From assembly GCA_016720655.1 (NCBI GenBank), contig JADKKE010000002.1:186001-250000 (forward strand): a stretch of 64,000 nt of DNA. Reading direction: 5' to 3'. Shown here in pieces: positions 1 to 9,423 of this stretch (position 1 is the stretch's first letter; every line of letters starts with the position of its first letter). The notes under the pieces were generated by a model. That model saw only the letters and a program-made list of their open reading frames with translations. It searched no databases and was not told the origin of the DNA. Source of the stretch: Bacteroidota bacterium (GTDB taxonomy: Bacteria > Bacteroidota > Bacteroidia > AKYH767-A > 2013-40CM-41-45). Both the position numbers and the translations under genes were made by a program.

Positions 1-230
1 CAACAAAAACTTAATTCAATTTCCAATTCTCACTTTTCAATTTGAAAAATTTCAAAAAAATAAAAAAAGACAGGTTTGTGAACATGGTGTTCGAAAATGA
101 TCGAATTCACTTTCAAAAGATTGTCTTGTGAGGGACTAAGTTCTTAAGTTAATTTTTGTTAAGTAGTTTATTTTTTTAGTAGATTGACGTCAATTTTCAG
201 GAAACGCTAGTTTAACCAAAATCAAATTCT

Positions 231-3200
231 ATGAGAAAAACACTTACGCTATTCGCGTTGCTGTTGGCTCTTGTATCACTCAAAGCCACAGCCCAAGACC
301 GAACCATCACAGGTAAGGTCACATCCTCCGAGGATAACACCACAATTCCGGGGGTCAGTGTCGTCGTAGTCGGGACCACCATTGGTACCTCTACCGATAT
401 GAATGGAGACTATAAGCTGACAATCCCTCCGACAGCTAAAACGCTTCGCTTTTCAGGCTTAGGAATGAAAGTTAAAGATGTCCCCGTAGGTGCATCAAAT
501 TCCATGGACATCATTTTGGATGCCGATGTTTTAAAACTTGATGAAGTTGTTGTTTCTGCGATTGGAATTAAACAAGAAAAAAATCAGTAGGTTATTCGAC
601 TCAGACATTAGGTGGAGAAGCCCTCACCAAAGCTGGTCAAACAAATGCATTGAGTTCATTATCTGGAAAAGTTTCCGGACTTCAGGTGACTCAATCTGCA
701 GGAACTCCGGGTGCATCGGTAAATATCCGATTGCGTGGTGTTTCCTCCATCACCGGTACGAATGATCCACTGATCATTGTTGATGGTGTTGCGATTGATA
801 ATTCGCATGACTATTCCGGAAATCCGGACAACCTGAGTAACAATTACCTGAGCAGTGTGAACAACTCGAATAGAGCTGTCGATATTGATCCGGATAACAT
901 TGAGTCCGTGAACGTTTTGAAAGGACCTTCTGCAACTGCACTTTATGGTATCAATGCTGCCAACGGAGCAATTGTTATCACAACCAAAAAAGGAACCCGC
1001 AAAGCAGGTGGTGGTGTGAATGTTATCGTCGGTACAAAATTAAACTGGAGTGAAGTGAATAAACTTCCTGAACTTCAAGACAAATTTGTAAAAGGTTCCG
1101 GAGGTAATTATGCAAGCTATCAGAGCACTGCTTCAGGAAGCTGGGGTCCTTCCGGTGATACTACTTATTGGGATCCTAACCAGCCTACTCCATTCAACCA
1201 ATATGGACAAATGGTTGGAGCTACAGCTGCTGCCAATACTCCGGGTGCTATTAAATATCATCCATACGATAATGTGAATGATTTTTTCCGCACAGGATTT
1301 TCAATGGAAAACAACATTGCAGTTTCTGGAGGTAACGATCTTTCCACATTCAGAATTTCATTTTCCCGTTTGAAGGATGAAGGAATAGTTCCACTTTCCA
1401 ATTTCAACAGGTATTCACTCAGTCTGGCCGGATCATCTACGATCACTACAAAACTGACTGCTTCCGGTTCTATTACGTATACTAAATCAGGTGGTCGTCG
1501 GGTACAACAGGGATCAAATTTATCAGGATTGATGTTGGACTTATTAAGAAATACCCCTTCGTTTGATATCTCAAACGGTAATAGTGATCCTGAAGCAACG
1601 AGTGCTTATTTATTGCCTGATGGAACACAACGTAATTACAGAGGTGGAGTTGCTTATGATAATCCATATTGGACGATCAACCAAAATCCATTCAATGATG
1701 ATGTGAACAGAATGTATGGTTCAATTCAAACAGACTACAAAGCCAACTCATGGTTGAGCTTCACTTACCGTTTGGGTTCGGATTTTTACAATGATCGCAG
1801 AAAACAATTTTTTGCAATCGGTTCAGGAGCCTTCCCTGATGGTCAGGTATTTCACCAGGAAATTTTTTACCGCCATGTCAACTCGGATGTGATGGCTACA
1901 ATGACGAAGAAATTTTCGGATAATTTTACCGCAAGCTTATTGCTCGGAAACAATTTCTTTGGAAGCTACAAACAGAACATGTATGTTGAAGGTGGATTGT
2001 TGAATTTCCCTGACTTCCAGAATATTTCAGTTGCTTCAAATGTAATCACACGTGAGAGCGTGAATCGCTACAGAACACGTGCCTACTACGGACAAGCAAA
2101 ATTCGCTTTCAAAGATCAGTTATTCCTTGATCTCACCGGCAGATCGGAGGCCTCTTCTACTCTACCGAAAGATGGCAACACATTCTTCTATCCTTCTGCC
2201 AGTTTAGGATGGGTGTTTACAGAATCCCTCAATATGCATAACAAAACTCTGCCATTTGGTAAACTTCGTTTGTCCTATGCTATTGTGGGAAAAGATGCTC
2301 CGGTCTATGCTTTGAAAAATTATTACACAACAGGATTTTTTGCTGATGGATGGACTGCCGGTATTGCTTTCCCATTGGACGGACTTGCAGGATATACAGC
2401 AGACAATACACTGGGAAATCCAAATTTGAAACCGGAAAAAACAAAAGCATTTGAAATTGGTGCGGATTTGAAATTCCTTGACAACCGTCTGGGATTGGAT
2501 ATCACGTATTACAATAACAAATCTGAAGATCAGATTCTTTCTGTTCCAATCGCCGGATCTACCGGTTATCAATACCAGATTAAGAATGCAGGAAGTATGG
2601 AAAACAAGGGTATTGAAATCATGGCCTATATCACTCCTGTGAAGAGTAAAAACTTCCAGTGGGACATCACATTAAACTGGTCACAGAACAAAAACAAAGT
2701 TCTTTTCCTGGCGGATGGTATCAATGATTTGTTCCTTGGTGGATTTGAAGGTTCCGCTATTTATGCAGTGGTTGGACAGCCGTATGGCCAAATGTATGGT
2801 GGTCGTTGGTTGCGTGATGGCAGTGGTAACATTGTAATCAATGAAGCGGATGGTCTGCCAATCCAGGATCCAACAGTTGGTGTAATCGGTGACCCGAATC
2901 CGGATTGGACAGGTGGTATCACGAATTCATTTACTTACAAAGGATTCAGTTTGTCGGCTTTGATTGACATTAAACAAGGTGGACTGATCTGGAATGGAAC
3001 ACGCGGAGCCTTGAACAATTTCGGTATGACAAAAGAAACTGAAACACGTGGTGAGACAAAAGTTTTCGAAGGTGTGAGAGGTTACTACGATGCCAATAAT
3101 AATCTGGTGATTACAGGCGATGCAAATACAGTTCCTGTTGTTCTTGATCAAAGTTACTATCAGGGAATTGGAACTGGTTTTGCCGGACCTGCTGAACAAT

Positions 3201-3454
3201 TTATGGAAGATGGATCGTATGTTAAACTGCGTGAAGTTAGCTTGAGCTATTCAATCAATCCAAAGTTACTCAAGAAGTCTCCATTTGGCAGCATAGACAT
3301 TTCACTGATTGGCCGTAATCTCTGGCTCCAGACCGATTATTCAGGTGTTGATCCTGAAACAAGTCTTACCGGTTCAGGAAACAGTCTTGGTATGGATTAT
3401 TTCAACATGCCAAACACCCGCAGTTATGGTGTGAGTGTTCGTGTATCTATGTAA
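231..3454 (+). CDS. susC: SusC/RagA-family TonB-linked outer membrane transporter, frameshifted
   Basis: Predicted TonB-dependent outer-membrane channel that imports a substrate captured by the SusD-like lipoprotein encoded next. The ATG at 231 opens a signal peptide ending near residue 22 (ATA-Q), then a carboxypeptidase-D-like domain (about 24-110) and the conserved LDEVVVSAIGI stretch. The frame then stops at 588-590. The plug and barrel continue in the -1 frame from about 581 (GYSTQTLGGEALTKAG..., SATALYGINAANGAI, a SusC/RagA signature) to 3454. Inserting one A in the A7 run at 577-583 restores about 1074 residues, a normal SusC length. The apparent TTG start at 650 is not a real start. 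The substrate cannot be predicted, since no glycosidase or protease lies beside the pair. The family call is certain; whether the break is biological is not. Confidence 0.93.
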
Positions 3455-3490
3455 TTGTTTAAGTAATCCTTCATTTCAAAAAAGATCTAC

Positions 3491-4882
3491 ATGAAAAAAA
3501 TCCAAATAAAAACCCGAACAATAGTGCTGTTTTTTGCAGCCCTCTCCCTGGGATCCTGTAAAAAGGATTTCCTGGATGTGAATGACAATCCAAATTTGCC
3601 GGAAGAAGTTCCTGTAAACATTATCCTGCCGGCGGCACAAGCTTCACTTGCTTATGACTTTGGTGGAGACATTGCACGTTTTAATGCGATCATGGCTCAG
3701 AATGTTACAGGAGTTGGCCGCCAATTTATTGGCTATAACAGCTACGTATTTACCGAAGAAGATTTCAACAATCTCTGGAATAATATGTATGCCGGCAACA
3801 TGAGTGATTTGTATAAAATCATGGAAAAAGCAAAAGCCACACCGGGTGCATATGATGGCTATGATGGTGTTGCTAAAATTATCATGGCTTATTCCCTTGG
3901 TACGATGACTGATCTTTTCGGTGATGTTCCTTATACAGAGGCTTTCAAAGGCAATGCAAGTCTCACTCCGAAATATCAAACCCAGCAGGAGATTTATGAA
4001 ACAATATTGCCTGAATTGCTAAATTCTGCAATTGCAGATTTCGCGAATACAGGTGATGATTTCGTTTTGCCCGGTGGTGATGATAAAATTTATGGTGGTG
4101 ATCTTGCTAAGTGGACAAGCTTGGCAAATGGACTCAAAGCCCGTTTTGCAATTCATCTTACAAAGATAAATCCGGGAGCTGCCCAGGCTGCGCTGGATGC
4201 TATCAATGCAGGTGGACTTGCTTCTATGGATGATGATGCTCAATTTGGTTTCGGCGGCACATACCAGAACCCTTGGTATCAATATATCGATCAGCGTGCT
4301 GATATCTCTTACTCATCGATTGATTATTATTATGGAGTTGGTTGTTTCTTATCAGATACAATGGAGGCATCCGGTGACCCACGCTATGGTGCTGTGATTG
4401 ATACTGGTGGTACATATTATGCTCCCGGTTTCCCTTCTGCATTATACATGGGTGATGACGCTCCTGTTTACTTCTTCACTTACTTTGAGCAAAAGTTTAT
4501 TGAAGCTGAAGCCAAATTGCTTACAGGTGATGATGCCGGTGCAGAAATTTCATTACACGAAGCAGTGACTGCAAATATGGAAAAGTTAGGTGTTGATTCT
4601 GCTGATAATGCAACATACCAAACTGCAAATGTGGTATGGACAGGCACAACTCAAGATAAGTTGAATCTTATCATGTTCCAGAAATACGTTGCGAATTACC
4701 TGCAACCGGAGTCCTGGACAGATTGGCGCAGAACTGGTCAGCCAAACCTTCAGCCAAATGCTGGTTCTACTTCACCAATCCCACGTCGTTACATCTATCC
4801 GACAAACGAGCGATTGTACAATCCAAATGCTTCAAATGCGAGCACTACAATGTTGACTCCAAGATTGTGGTGGGATAATTAA
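3491..4882 (+). CDS. susD: SusD/RagB-family nutrient-binding outer membrane lipoprotein
   Basis: Cell-surface lipoprotein that forms the lid and ligand-binding subunit of the SusC channel encoded 36 bases upstream, probably in the same transcript. The 463-residue protein starts with a signal peptide and a lipobox (LGSC, acylated Cys23), followed by KKDFLDVNDNPN, typical of SusD-like proteins. Helical TPR-like segments follow, with family blocks such as IIMAYSLGTMTDLFGDVPYTEAF and FIEAEAKLL, and a C-terminal tail with YPTNERLYNPNA. These features fit the SusD-like_2 branch (PF12771), whose members often accompany peptide or uncharacterised-substrate transporters. A strong terminator ends the operon. 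Substrate unknown. Confidence 0.93.
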   Translation: MKKIQIKTRTIVLFFAALSLGSCKKDFLDVNDNPNLPEEVPVNIILPAAQASLAYDFGGDIARFNAIMAQNVTGVGRQFIGYNSYVFTEEDFNNLWNNMYAGNMSDLYKIMEKAKATPGAYDGYDGVAKIIMAYSLGTMTDLFGDVPYTEAFKGNASLTPKYQTQQEIYETILPELLNSAIADFANTGDDFVLPGGDDKIYGGDLAKWTSLANGLKARFAIHLTKINPGAAQAALDAINAGGLASMDDDAQFGFGGTYQNPWYQYIDQRADISYSSIDYYYGVGCFLSDTMEASGDPRYGAVIDTGGTYYAPGFPSALYMGDDAPVYFFTYFEQKFIEAEAKLLTGDDAGAEISLHEAVTANMEKLGVDSADNATYQTANVVWTGTTQDKLNLIMFQKYVANYLQPESWTDWRRTGQPNLQPNAGSTSPIPRRYIYPTNERLYNPNASNASTTMLTPRLWWDN

Positions 4883-4900
4883 TCTTCCTTATTTTAAAAA

Positions 4901-4938
4901 AGCGAGGTTGTTTCATCAGAAACAACCTCGCTTTTTTT
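4901..4938 (+). terminator. Rho-independent terminator after susD
   Basis: A perfect 13-bp stem (AGCGAGGTTGTTT at 4901-4913, AAACAACCTCGCT at 4920-4932) with a six-base loop is followed by a run of seven T. It lies 18 bases past the susD stop and closes the susCD unit. The A run before the stem would let it act weakly on the opposite strand too, for the convergent pcm gene. Confidence 0.93.
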
Positions 4939-5034
4939 ATTGATAACTGACTAAGGGAATTGCTTGAAAAAAATATTTTTTTTAATAATATTAGTTATGT
5001 TAAATTGACTTGTTGCCTGTTGAACTTTCCCGAA

Positions 5035-5692
5035 TCATTTCCCCCATTCTTTATGCTCCAGCATCGGAACAAAGCGGAAGTTTTTCAATTCATGAGTTTC
5101 GAAAGTGGTCTCGGAAGTTTTCAAGATGGTTGTCATAATTTGAACATCCCCAGCACCAACCGGAATAACCATCACTCCTCCTACTTTCAGTTGTTTAAGT
5201 AATTCTTCAGGTACATGAGGTGCCCCACAGGTTACAAGGACTTTATCAAAAGGTGCGTAAGAAGGAAGACCCTTGTATCCGTCACCATAAAACAGCTTTG
5301 GTGAGTAAGCAAGGGAACTAAGTAATTCTTTCGTTTTATCAAAAAGCTCTTTCTGCCTTTCGATGGAAAAAACCTTTGCTCCCATTTCCAGAAGTATACA
5401 AGTCTGATATCCACTTCCTGTGCCTATTTCAAGGACTTTATCTCCTTTTTTGAGGTGTAACAAGGAAGTCTGATAAGCAACGGTATATGGCTGGGAAATG
5501 GTTTGTCCTGCTCCAATTTTTAAATGCCTGATCGGTATATGCCTGATTCAGAAAAGCCTTTTCGAGAAAATGATGACGAGGAACTTTAAGCATTGCTTCC
5601 AACACCCTCTCATCATCGATACCTTTTGTCCGGATGCTGTCTATCAACTGTTTACGCATCCCCTGGTGCTTGAAATTGTCCTCTTGCTTCAT
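5035..5692 (-). CDS. pcm: Protein-L-isoaspartate O-methyltransferase, frameshifted
   Basis: SAM-dependent repair methyltransferase that methylates L-isoaspartyl residues in damaged proteins. The N-terminal part starts at the ATG at 5690-5692 (MKQEDNF) and includes RVLEAMLKVPRHHFLE. The C-terminal part holds the SAM-binding motif VLEIGTGSGYQT, then FYGDGYKGLP, APFDKVLVTCGAP and GGVMVIPVG, all standard for the family. The frames join if one base is removed from the T5 run at 5517-5521 (A5 on the coding strand), which restores the active-site stretch KIGAGQTISQPY. The corrected length is 218 residues, normal for Pcm. It is divergent from the oxidoreductase at 5860. The identity is firm; the +1 frameshift is probably a sequence error. 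Confidence 0.9.
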
Positions 5693-5801
5693 TTTTATCG
5701 TTCGATGATTGGTGCGCAAAGAAACCTCCAAAAACAATCTAATTTCGCATTTTTTTTGTTTTCTATTAACAAAAACACGTTCACATTGGAACAATATTCC
5801 T

Positions 5802-5831
5802 TTTCTCCCGCCTTGAAATTTGCTAATTTCG
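5802..5831 (+). promoter_or_regulatory. Bacteroidota-type promoter upstream of the oxidoreductase gene
   Basis: TTTC at 5802-5805 and TAATTTCG at 5824-5831 are separated by 18 bases, a one-mismatch form of the TTTG-N18-TAnnTTTG arrangement seen before several genes here. The -7 box ends 28 bases before the ATG at 5860. Confidence 0.5.
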
Positions 5832-5859
5832 CGACGCAACAAATAATTGGACCAAAATA

Positions 5860-6846
5860 ATGGTGAAAATCGGAGTTATTGGAGCAGGCCATCTGGGAAA
5901 GATACATCTCCGGCTACTCAAAGAAATCAACACGGTTGAGCTCATTGGCTTTTACGATCACCATCCTGAGCACGCAGAGTCTGTTTCAAAAGAATTTGGT
6001 ATTCCTTCCTTTTCTTCTGCGGAAGAATTAATCGAAAATTGCGATGCAATTGACATCGTAACTCCTACTCTTTCTCATTACGAATATGCAGTGAAGGCTC
6101 TTCGCAAGTCCAAGCATATATTTATTGAAAAGCCTGTTACGCATACAGTCGCGGAAGGAAAAAAATTAGTTGCATTGGTCCACGAAGCTGGTGTGAAAGC
6201 ACAGGTTGGACATGTCGAGCGTTTTAATCCGGCCTTCCTTGCTGCGCGCCACTATCTTCAGCAACCCATGTTCATTGAGACACATCGTCTTGCTGAATTC
6301 AATCCACGGGGCACAGATGTATCCGTTGTCCACGATTTAATGATTCATGATATCGATATCGTTTTAAGTGTGGTCAGGAGTCCGGTTAAAAAGATCAGTG
6401 CAAGCGGTGTTGCCGTCATCAGTGATACTCCTGATATTGCCAATGCCCGCATCGAATTTGACAATGGATGTGTTGCGAATCTCACTGCAAGTCGTATGTC
6501 CTTAAAGAACATGCGCAAGAGTCGTTTCTTCCAGCGTGATGCATACATCTCTGTTGATTTTTTGAAGAAAAAAACGGAAGTGGTACGATTGAAAAACCTC
6601 ATCGGTGATGCCGGACCACTTGACATAACAATCGATCTGGGTAACAACAAAGGTTCCAAAATAATTTATTTTGATCAACCCAAAGTTGAAGATTCAAACG
6701 CCATTAAAATGGAGCTCGAATTATTTTCTCAAAGTATTCTTGAAGATAAACCAACGGCGGTTCCCATCGAAGAGGGACATCTTGCTCTCCATGTTGCGCA
6801 TCAGGTGATGGAAAAATTAAATTCTTCTCTCAATGTTTTTGTGTAG
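5860..6846 (+). CDS. Gfo/Idh/MocA family NAD(P)-dependent oxidoreductase
   Basis: Sugar-type dehydrogenase. An N-terminal Rossmann fold (GVIGAGHLGKIH, residues 5-16) binds NAD(P). The family signature EKP is at residues 90-92 (IFIEKPVTH), with the C-terminal alpha/beta domain and VGHVERFNPAF and HDLMIHDIDIVL after it; the latter holds the usual catalytic His region. At 328 residues the length is normal. It lies 15 bases before a lipoprotein gene and a sugar transferase gene on the same strand, which suggests a role in making or modifying a nucleotide sugar for surface polysaccharide. The substrate cannot be told from sequence alone. Confidence 0.88.
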   Translation: MVKIGVIGAGHLGKIHLRLLKEINTVELIGFYDHHPEHAESVSKEFGIPSFSSAEELIENCDAIDIVTPTLSHYEYAVKALRKSKHIFIEKPVTHTVAEGKKLVALVHEAGVKAQVGHVERFNPAFLAARHYLQQPMFIETHRLAEFNPRGTDVSVVHDLMIHDIDIVLSVVRSPVKKISASGVAVISDTPDIANARIEFDNGCVANLTASRMSLKNMRKSRFFQRDAYISVDFLKKKTEVVRLKNLIGDAGPLDITIDLGNNKGSKIIYFDQPKVEDSNAIKMELELFSQSILEDKPTAVPIEEGHLALHVAHQVMEKLNSSLNVFV

Positions 6847-6861
6847 TTCATTTTAGATGGG

Positions 6862-7731
6862 ATGAAAATAATAAAGAATCGATTCTTGTACGGACTTCTT
6901 TCACTGCTTCCCTCGTGGTTTTGCATTTTATCATGCAATGTGATCAATCCCGGCGAACCCGTTCCAGCGTATTTTCATCTTGATTCCATGAATCTGAATA
7001 CTGATTATCTCACACAAGGCAGTTCTTCTTCCAAAATTGTGGATGTTTGGGTATCTATTGACAATAAATATCTTGGTACGTATGGCTTACCGGTGACTTT
7101 TCCTGCACTTGCTGAAGGGAATTACAAAATCAGTTTTCGTGCCGGTGTGCAGGTGAATGGAATGACGGATAATCGTGCTGCCTATCCTCCTTTTGCAACC
7201 TTTGATACTACTTTGAATACTATTCCGGGTTCGACACTCGTATTGAATCCGACGGTCAGTTATAAAAGCGGAACCGTTTTCAAACAAATCGAAGATTTTG
7301 ATGATGGAAGCCTGTCTCTTGTTTCAACCTCATCTAATCTGGCAATTTTAAACATCACTCCTACATCAGACCCAAACGCATTCGAAACAAATTCAGGCTT
7401 TGTTGTACTTGATGATAATCATGCAGTTTTCGAAGTAGCAAGTGCCGATACTTTTTCATTGCCGATTAGTGTGCCTGTGTACCTTGAATTGAATTACAAA
7501 GCCGATTGTGAATTCACCGTTGGTGTGTTCATCAGTGGCGCAAGTGTTTTGCAAAGTCCATTGTTAAATATCAGACCCAGTTCCACCTGGAAAAAAATAT
7601 ATGTTAATATTTCTGAGTTAGGAGGAGTAACTTCCGGAAATGTTTTCTATAAGATCTATCTGAAATCAACAAAAAGTTCAAGTGTAAGCACCGCTACTTT
7701 ATATTTTGACAATTTAAAGGTTCTGTATTAA
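6862..7731 (+). CDS. Putative lipoprotein of unknown function
   Basis: A 289-residue protein with an N-terminal hydrophobic signal and a lipobox (ILSC, Cys25), so probably anchored in a membrane facing the periplasm or the surface. The rest is rich in beta-forming and Ser/Thr residues. It has a PEGA-like first half (VWVSIDNKYLGTYGLPVTFPALAEGNYKI) and a second half that looks like a jelly-roll or carbohydrate-binding fold (FDDGSLSLV, LELNYKADCEFTVGVF, ATLYFDNLKVLY). Its stop codon overlaps the start of the sugar transferase gene (TAATG), which implies translational coupling. No family could be named with confidence. Confidence 0.75.
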   Translation: MKIIKNRFLYGLLSLLPSWFCILSCNVINPGEPVPAYFHLDSMNLNTDYLTQGSSSSKIVDVWVSIDNKYLGTYGLPVTFPALAEGNYKISFRAGVQVNGMTDNRAAYPPFATFDTTLNTIPGSTLVLNPTVSYKSGTVFKQIEDFDDGSLSLVSTSSNLAILNITPTSDPNAFETNSGFVVLDDNHAVFEVASADTFSLPISVPVYLELNYKADCEFTVGVFISGASVLQSPLLNIRPSSTWKKIYVNISELGGVTSGNVFYKIYLKSTKSSSVSTATLYFDNLKVLY

Positions 7732-9143
7732 TGCATAAGCGTACCCAAACATTCTTGTTTATTCTGGCCGACTGGTTTGCAGCAGCGTTAGCATGGGGAA
7801 TATTTTATGGATACAGAAAACTAATAATTGAGTCGCAAAAATTCGGGTTTGATGTAATTAGCCTTGATAAAAAATTTTATTTGGGAATTCTATTAATTCC
7901 TGTGTGTTGGGTTTTTATCTATGCCATAACAGGTGCCTATCGAAATGTATATAGAAAAAGTCGCTTAAAAGAGCTCGGTCAGACATTGTACCTATCGGTA
8001 ATCGGAGTACTTATTATTTTCTTTTCTCTGCTTTTGGATGATACGGTAATATCCTACAAATCCTATTACCACACATTTTTCACATTACTCACACTTCATT
8101 TTGGAATTACAGCTGTATTCCGTTTTATCCTTTCCTCTACTGTCGTTCACAAAATTCACACCCGAAAAATCGGATTCAATACAGTGATGATCGGGAGCAA
8201 TACAAATGCACTGAATTTGTTGAATCAAATGAATTCGGAGCTTCAATCAGAGGGGAATAAATTTATTGGTTTCGTACATGTTGACGGAAATAACGATCAC
8301 CTGCTTTCAACACACCTGCCAAACCTTGGTGACATCCGTACTTTACGGGAGATCATTGAAAAATTCAAAGTCGAAGAAGCTATCATCGCATTGGAATCAT
8401 CAGAACACGAGAATATCGGAAAGGTTATCAATGAACTTGAAGATCTTCCGGTTATCATTAAAATAATTCCGGATATGTATGATATCCTTTCCGGTTCTGT
8501 AAAAATGAATGCAATTTTCGGGGCTCCACTCATCGAAATTTCTCCGGATCTCATGCCTGTATGGCAACAATCAGTCAAGCGATTCCTTGACATTGTCCTT
8601 TCTCTCTTTGTAATGATTTGCTTTTCTCCTTTGTATATTTTCACGGCAATGGGAGTATCCTTTTCTTCCCGCGGTCCACTCTTCTATAGTCACGAACGAA
8701 TTGGTTTGCACGGTCGGCCATTTAAAATTTACAAATTCAGATCGATGGTTGCGGATGCTGAAAAATTTGGTCCACAACTTTCGAGTACGGAAGATAAACG
8801 GATAACGAAGTTTGGAAAATGGATGCGGAAAATAAGATTGGATGAAATCCCTCAGTTTTACAATGTTCTGAAAGGCGATATGTCTATTGTCGGTCCACGA
8901 CCCGAGCGACAATATTTCATCGACCAGATTATGGAATTGGCACCCCATTACAGACATTTACAAAAAGTACGCCCGGGAATAACAAGTTGGGGCCAGGTGA
9001 AATTTGGTTACGCTGAAAATGTAGATCAAATGGTTGAACGATTGAAATATGATCTCATCTATATTGAAAATATGTCATTGGCCGTGGACTTCAAAATCAT
9101 GATTTACACGATGATGATTATTCTGAAGCACAAAGGGAAGTAA
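7731..9143 (+). CDS. Exopolysaccharide biosynthesis polyprenyl-glycosylphosphotransferase (WcaJ-like)
   Basis: Inner-membrane enzyme that transfers a sugar-1-phosphate from a nucleotide sugar to undecaprenyl phosphate, starting a repeat unit of surface polysaccharide. The 470-residue protein has about four N-terminal membrane segments, a Rossmann-like middle domain (TVMIGSNTNAL), one more hydrophobic segment (about 285-305), then the catalytic sugar-transferase domain. That domain has the motifs IYKFRSM, TKFGKWMRKIRLDEIPQ and NVLKGDMSIVGPRPER. It overlaps the lipoprotein gene by one base. The family call is firm; the sugar is unknown. Confidence 0.92.
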   Translation: MHKRTQTFLFILADWFAAALAWGIFYGYRKLIIESQKFGFDVISLDKKFYLGILLIPVCWVFIYAITGAYRNVYRKSRLKELGQTLYLSVIGVLIIFFSLLLDDTVISYKSYYHTFFTLLTLHFGITAVFRFILSSTVVHKIHTRKIGFNTVMIGSNTNALNLLNQMNSELQSEGNKFIGFVHVDGNNDHLLSTHLPNLGDIRTLREIIEKFKVEEAIIALESSEHENIGKVINELEDLPVIIKIIPDMYDILSGSVKMNAIFGAPLIEISPDLMPVWQQSVKRFLDIVLSLFVMICFSPLYIFTAMGVSFSSRGPLFYSHERIGLHGRPFKIYKFRSMVADAEKFGPQLSSTEDKRITKFGKWMRKIRLDEIPQFYNVLKGDMSIVGPRPERQYFIDQIMELAPHYRHLQKVRPGITSWGQVKFGYAENVDQMVERLKYDLIYIENMSLAVDFKIMIYTMMIILKHKGK

Positions 9144-9146
9144 GAT

Positions 9147-9192
9147 GGTGGTTAGTGGATAGTGGTTAGTGGTTAGTGGTTAGTTGTTAGTA
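9147..9192. repeat. Heptamer tandem repeat, left arm (TGGTTAG units)
   Basis: Degenerate copies of the 7-mer TGGTTAG start just after the sugar transferase stop codon. They are the reverse complement of the CTAACCA units at 9343-9415, so the two arrays face each other across about 150 bases. Confidence 0.9.
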
Positions 9193-9225
9193 GGGTGTCG
9201 CAATAATTAATTATTAGCAATGATC

Positions 9226-9303
9226 GGAGTTCGGGGTCAGAGTTCAGGGTTCAGGGTTCAGAGTTCAGAGTTCCGTGTTCAGAGTTCCGTGTTCAATGTT
9301 TAG
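9226..9303. repeat. Heptamer tandem repeat, central array (GTTCAGA/GTTCAGG/GTTCCGT units)
   Basis: About ten imperfect period-7 units built on GTTCAGN lie between the two facing TGGTTAG/CTAACCA arms. The sequence differs from the arms but the period is the same. There is no open reading frame and no similarity between the units and a CRISPR repeat. Confidence 0.85.
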
Positions 9304-9342
9304 CGCAGGTTTATCACTTATAATTAGCGTTCGTCATGCCAT

Positions 9343-9415
9343 ACCAACCACTAACCACTAACCACTAACCACTAACCACTAACCACCAACCACCAACCAC
9401 CAACCACTAACAACT
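9343..9415. repeat. Heptamer tandem repeat, right arm (CTAACCA units)
   Basis: About ten copies of ACCACTA/ACCACCA end nine bases before the ATG of the dehydrogenase gene. Together with the left arm at 9147-9192 they can form a long imperfect hairpin. The whole 280-base gap is filled by these arrays. Confidence 0.9.
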
Positions 9416-9423
9416 ATACGAAA

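Noticed and set aside
1..230. Promoter or riboswitch upstream of susC
   Set aside because: AT-rich but no TTTG-N18-TAnnTTTG, no strong hairpin. A regulatory element may lie further upstream outside the window.
650..3454. susC second part as an independent gene starting at 650
   Set aside because: The start is a TTG inside a conserved plug region, and the preceding frame encodes the rest of the same domain.
4909..4924. A parS-like sequence in the susD terminator (TGTTTC...GAAACA)
   Set aside because: The flanks match the parS palindrome but the central four bases do not, and the sequence is fully explained by the terminator stem far from parAB.
5498..5860. A 120-residue plus-strand frame opposite pcm
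   Set aside because: It is the antisense shadow of the pcm gene.
9147..9415. CRISPR array or telomere-like end
   Set aside because: Units are seven bases without spacers, are degenerate, and lie between ordinary genes inside the contig.
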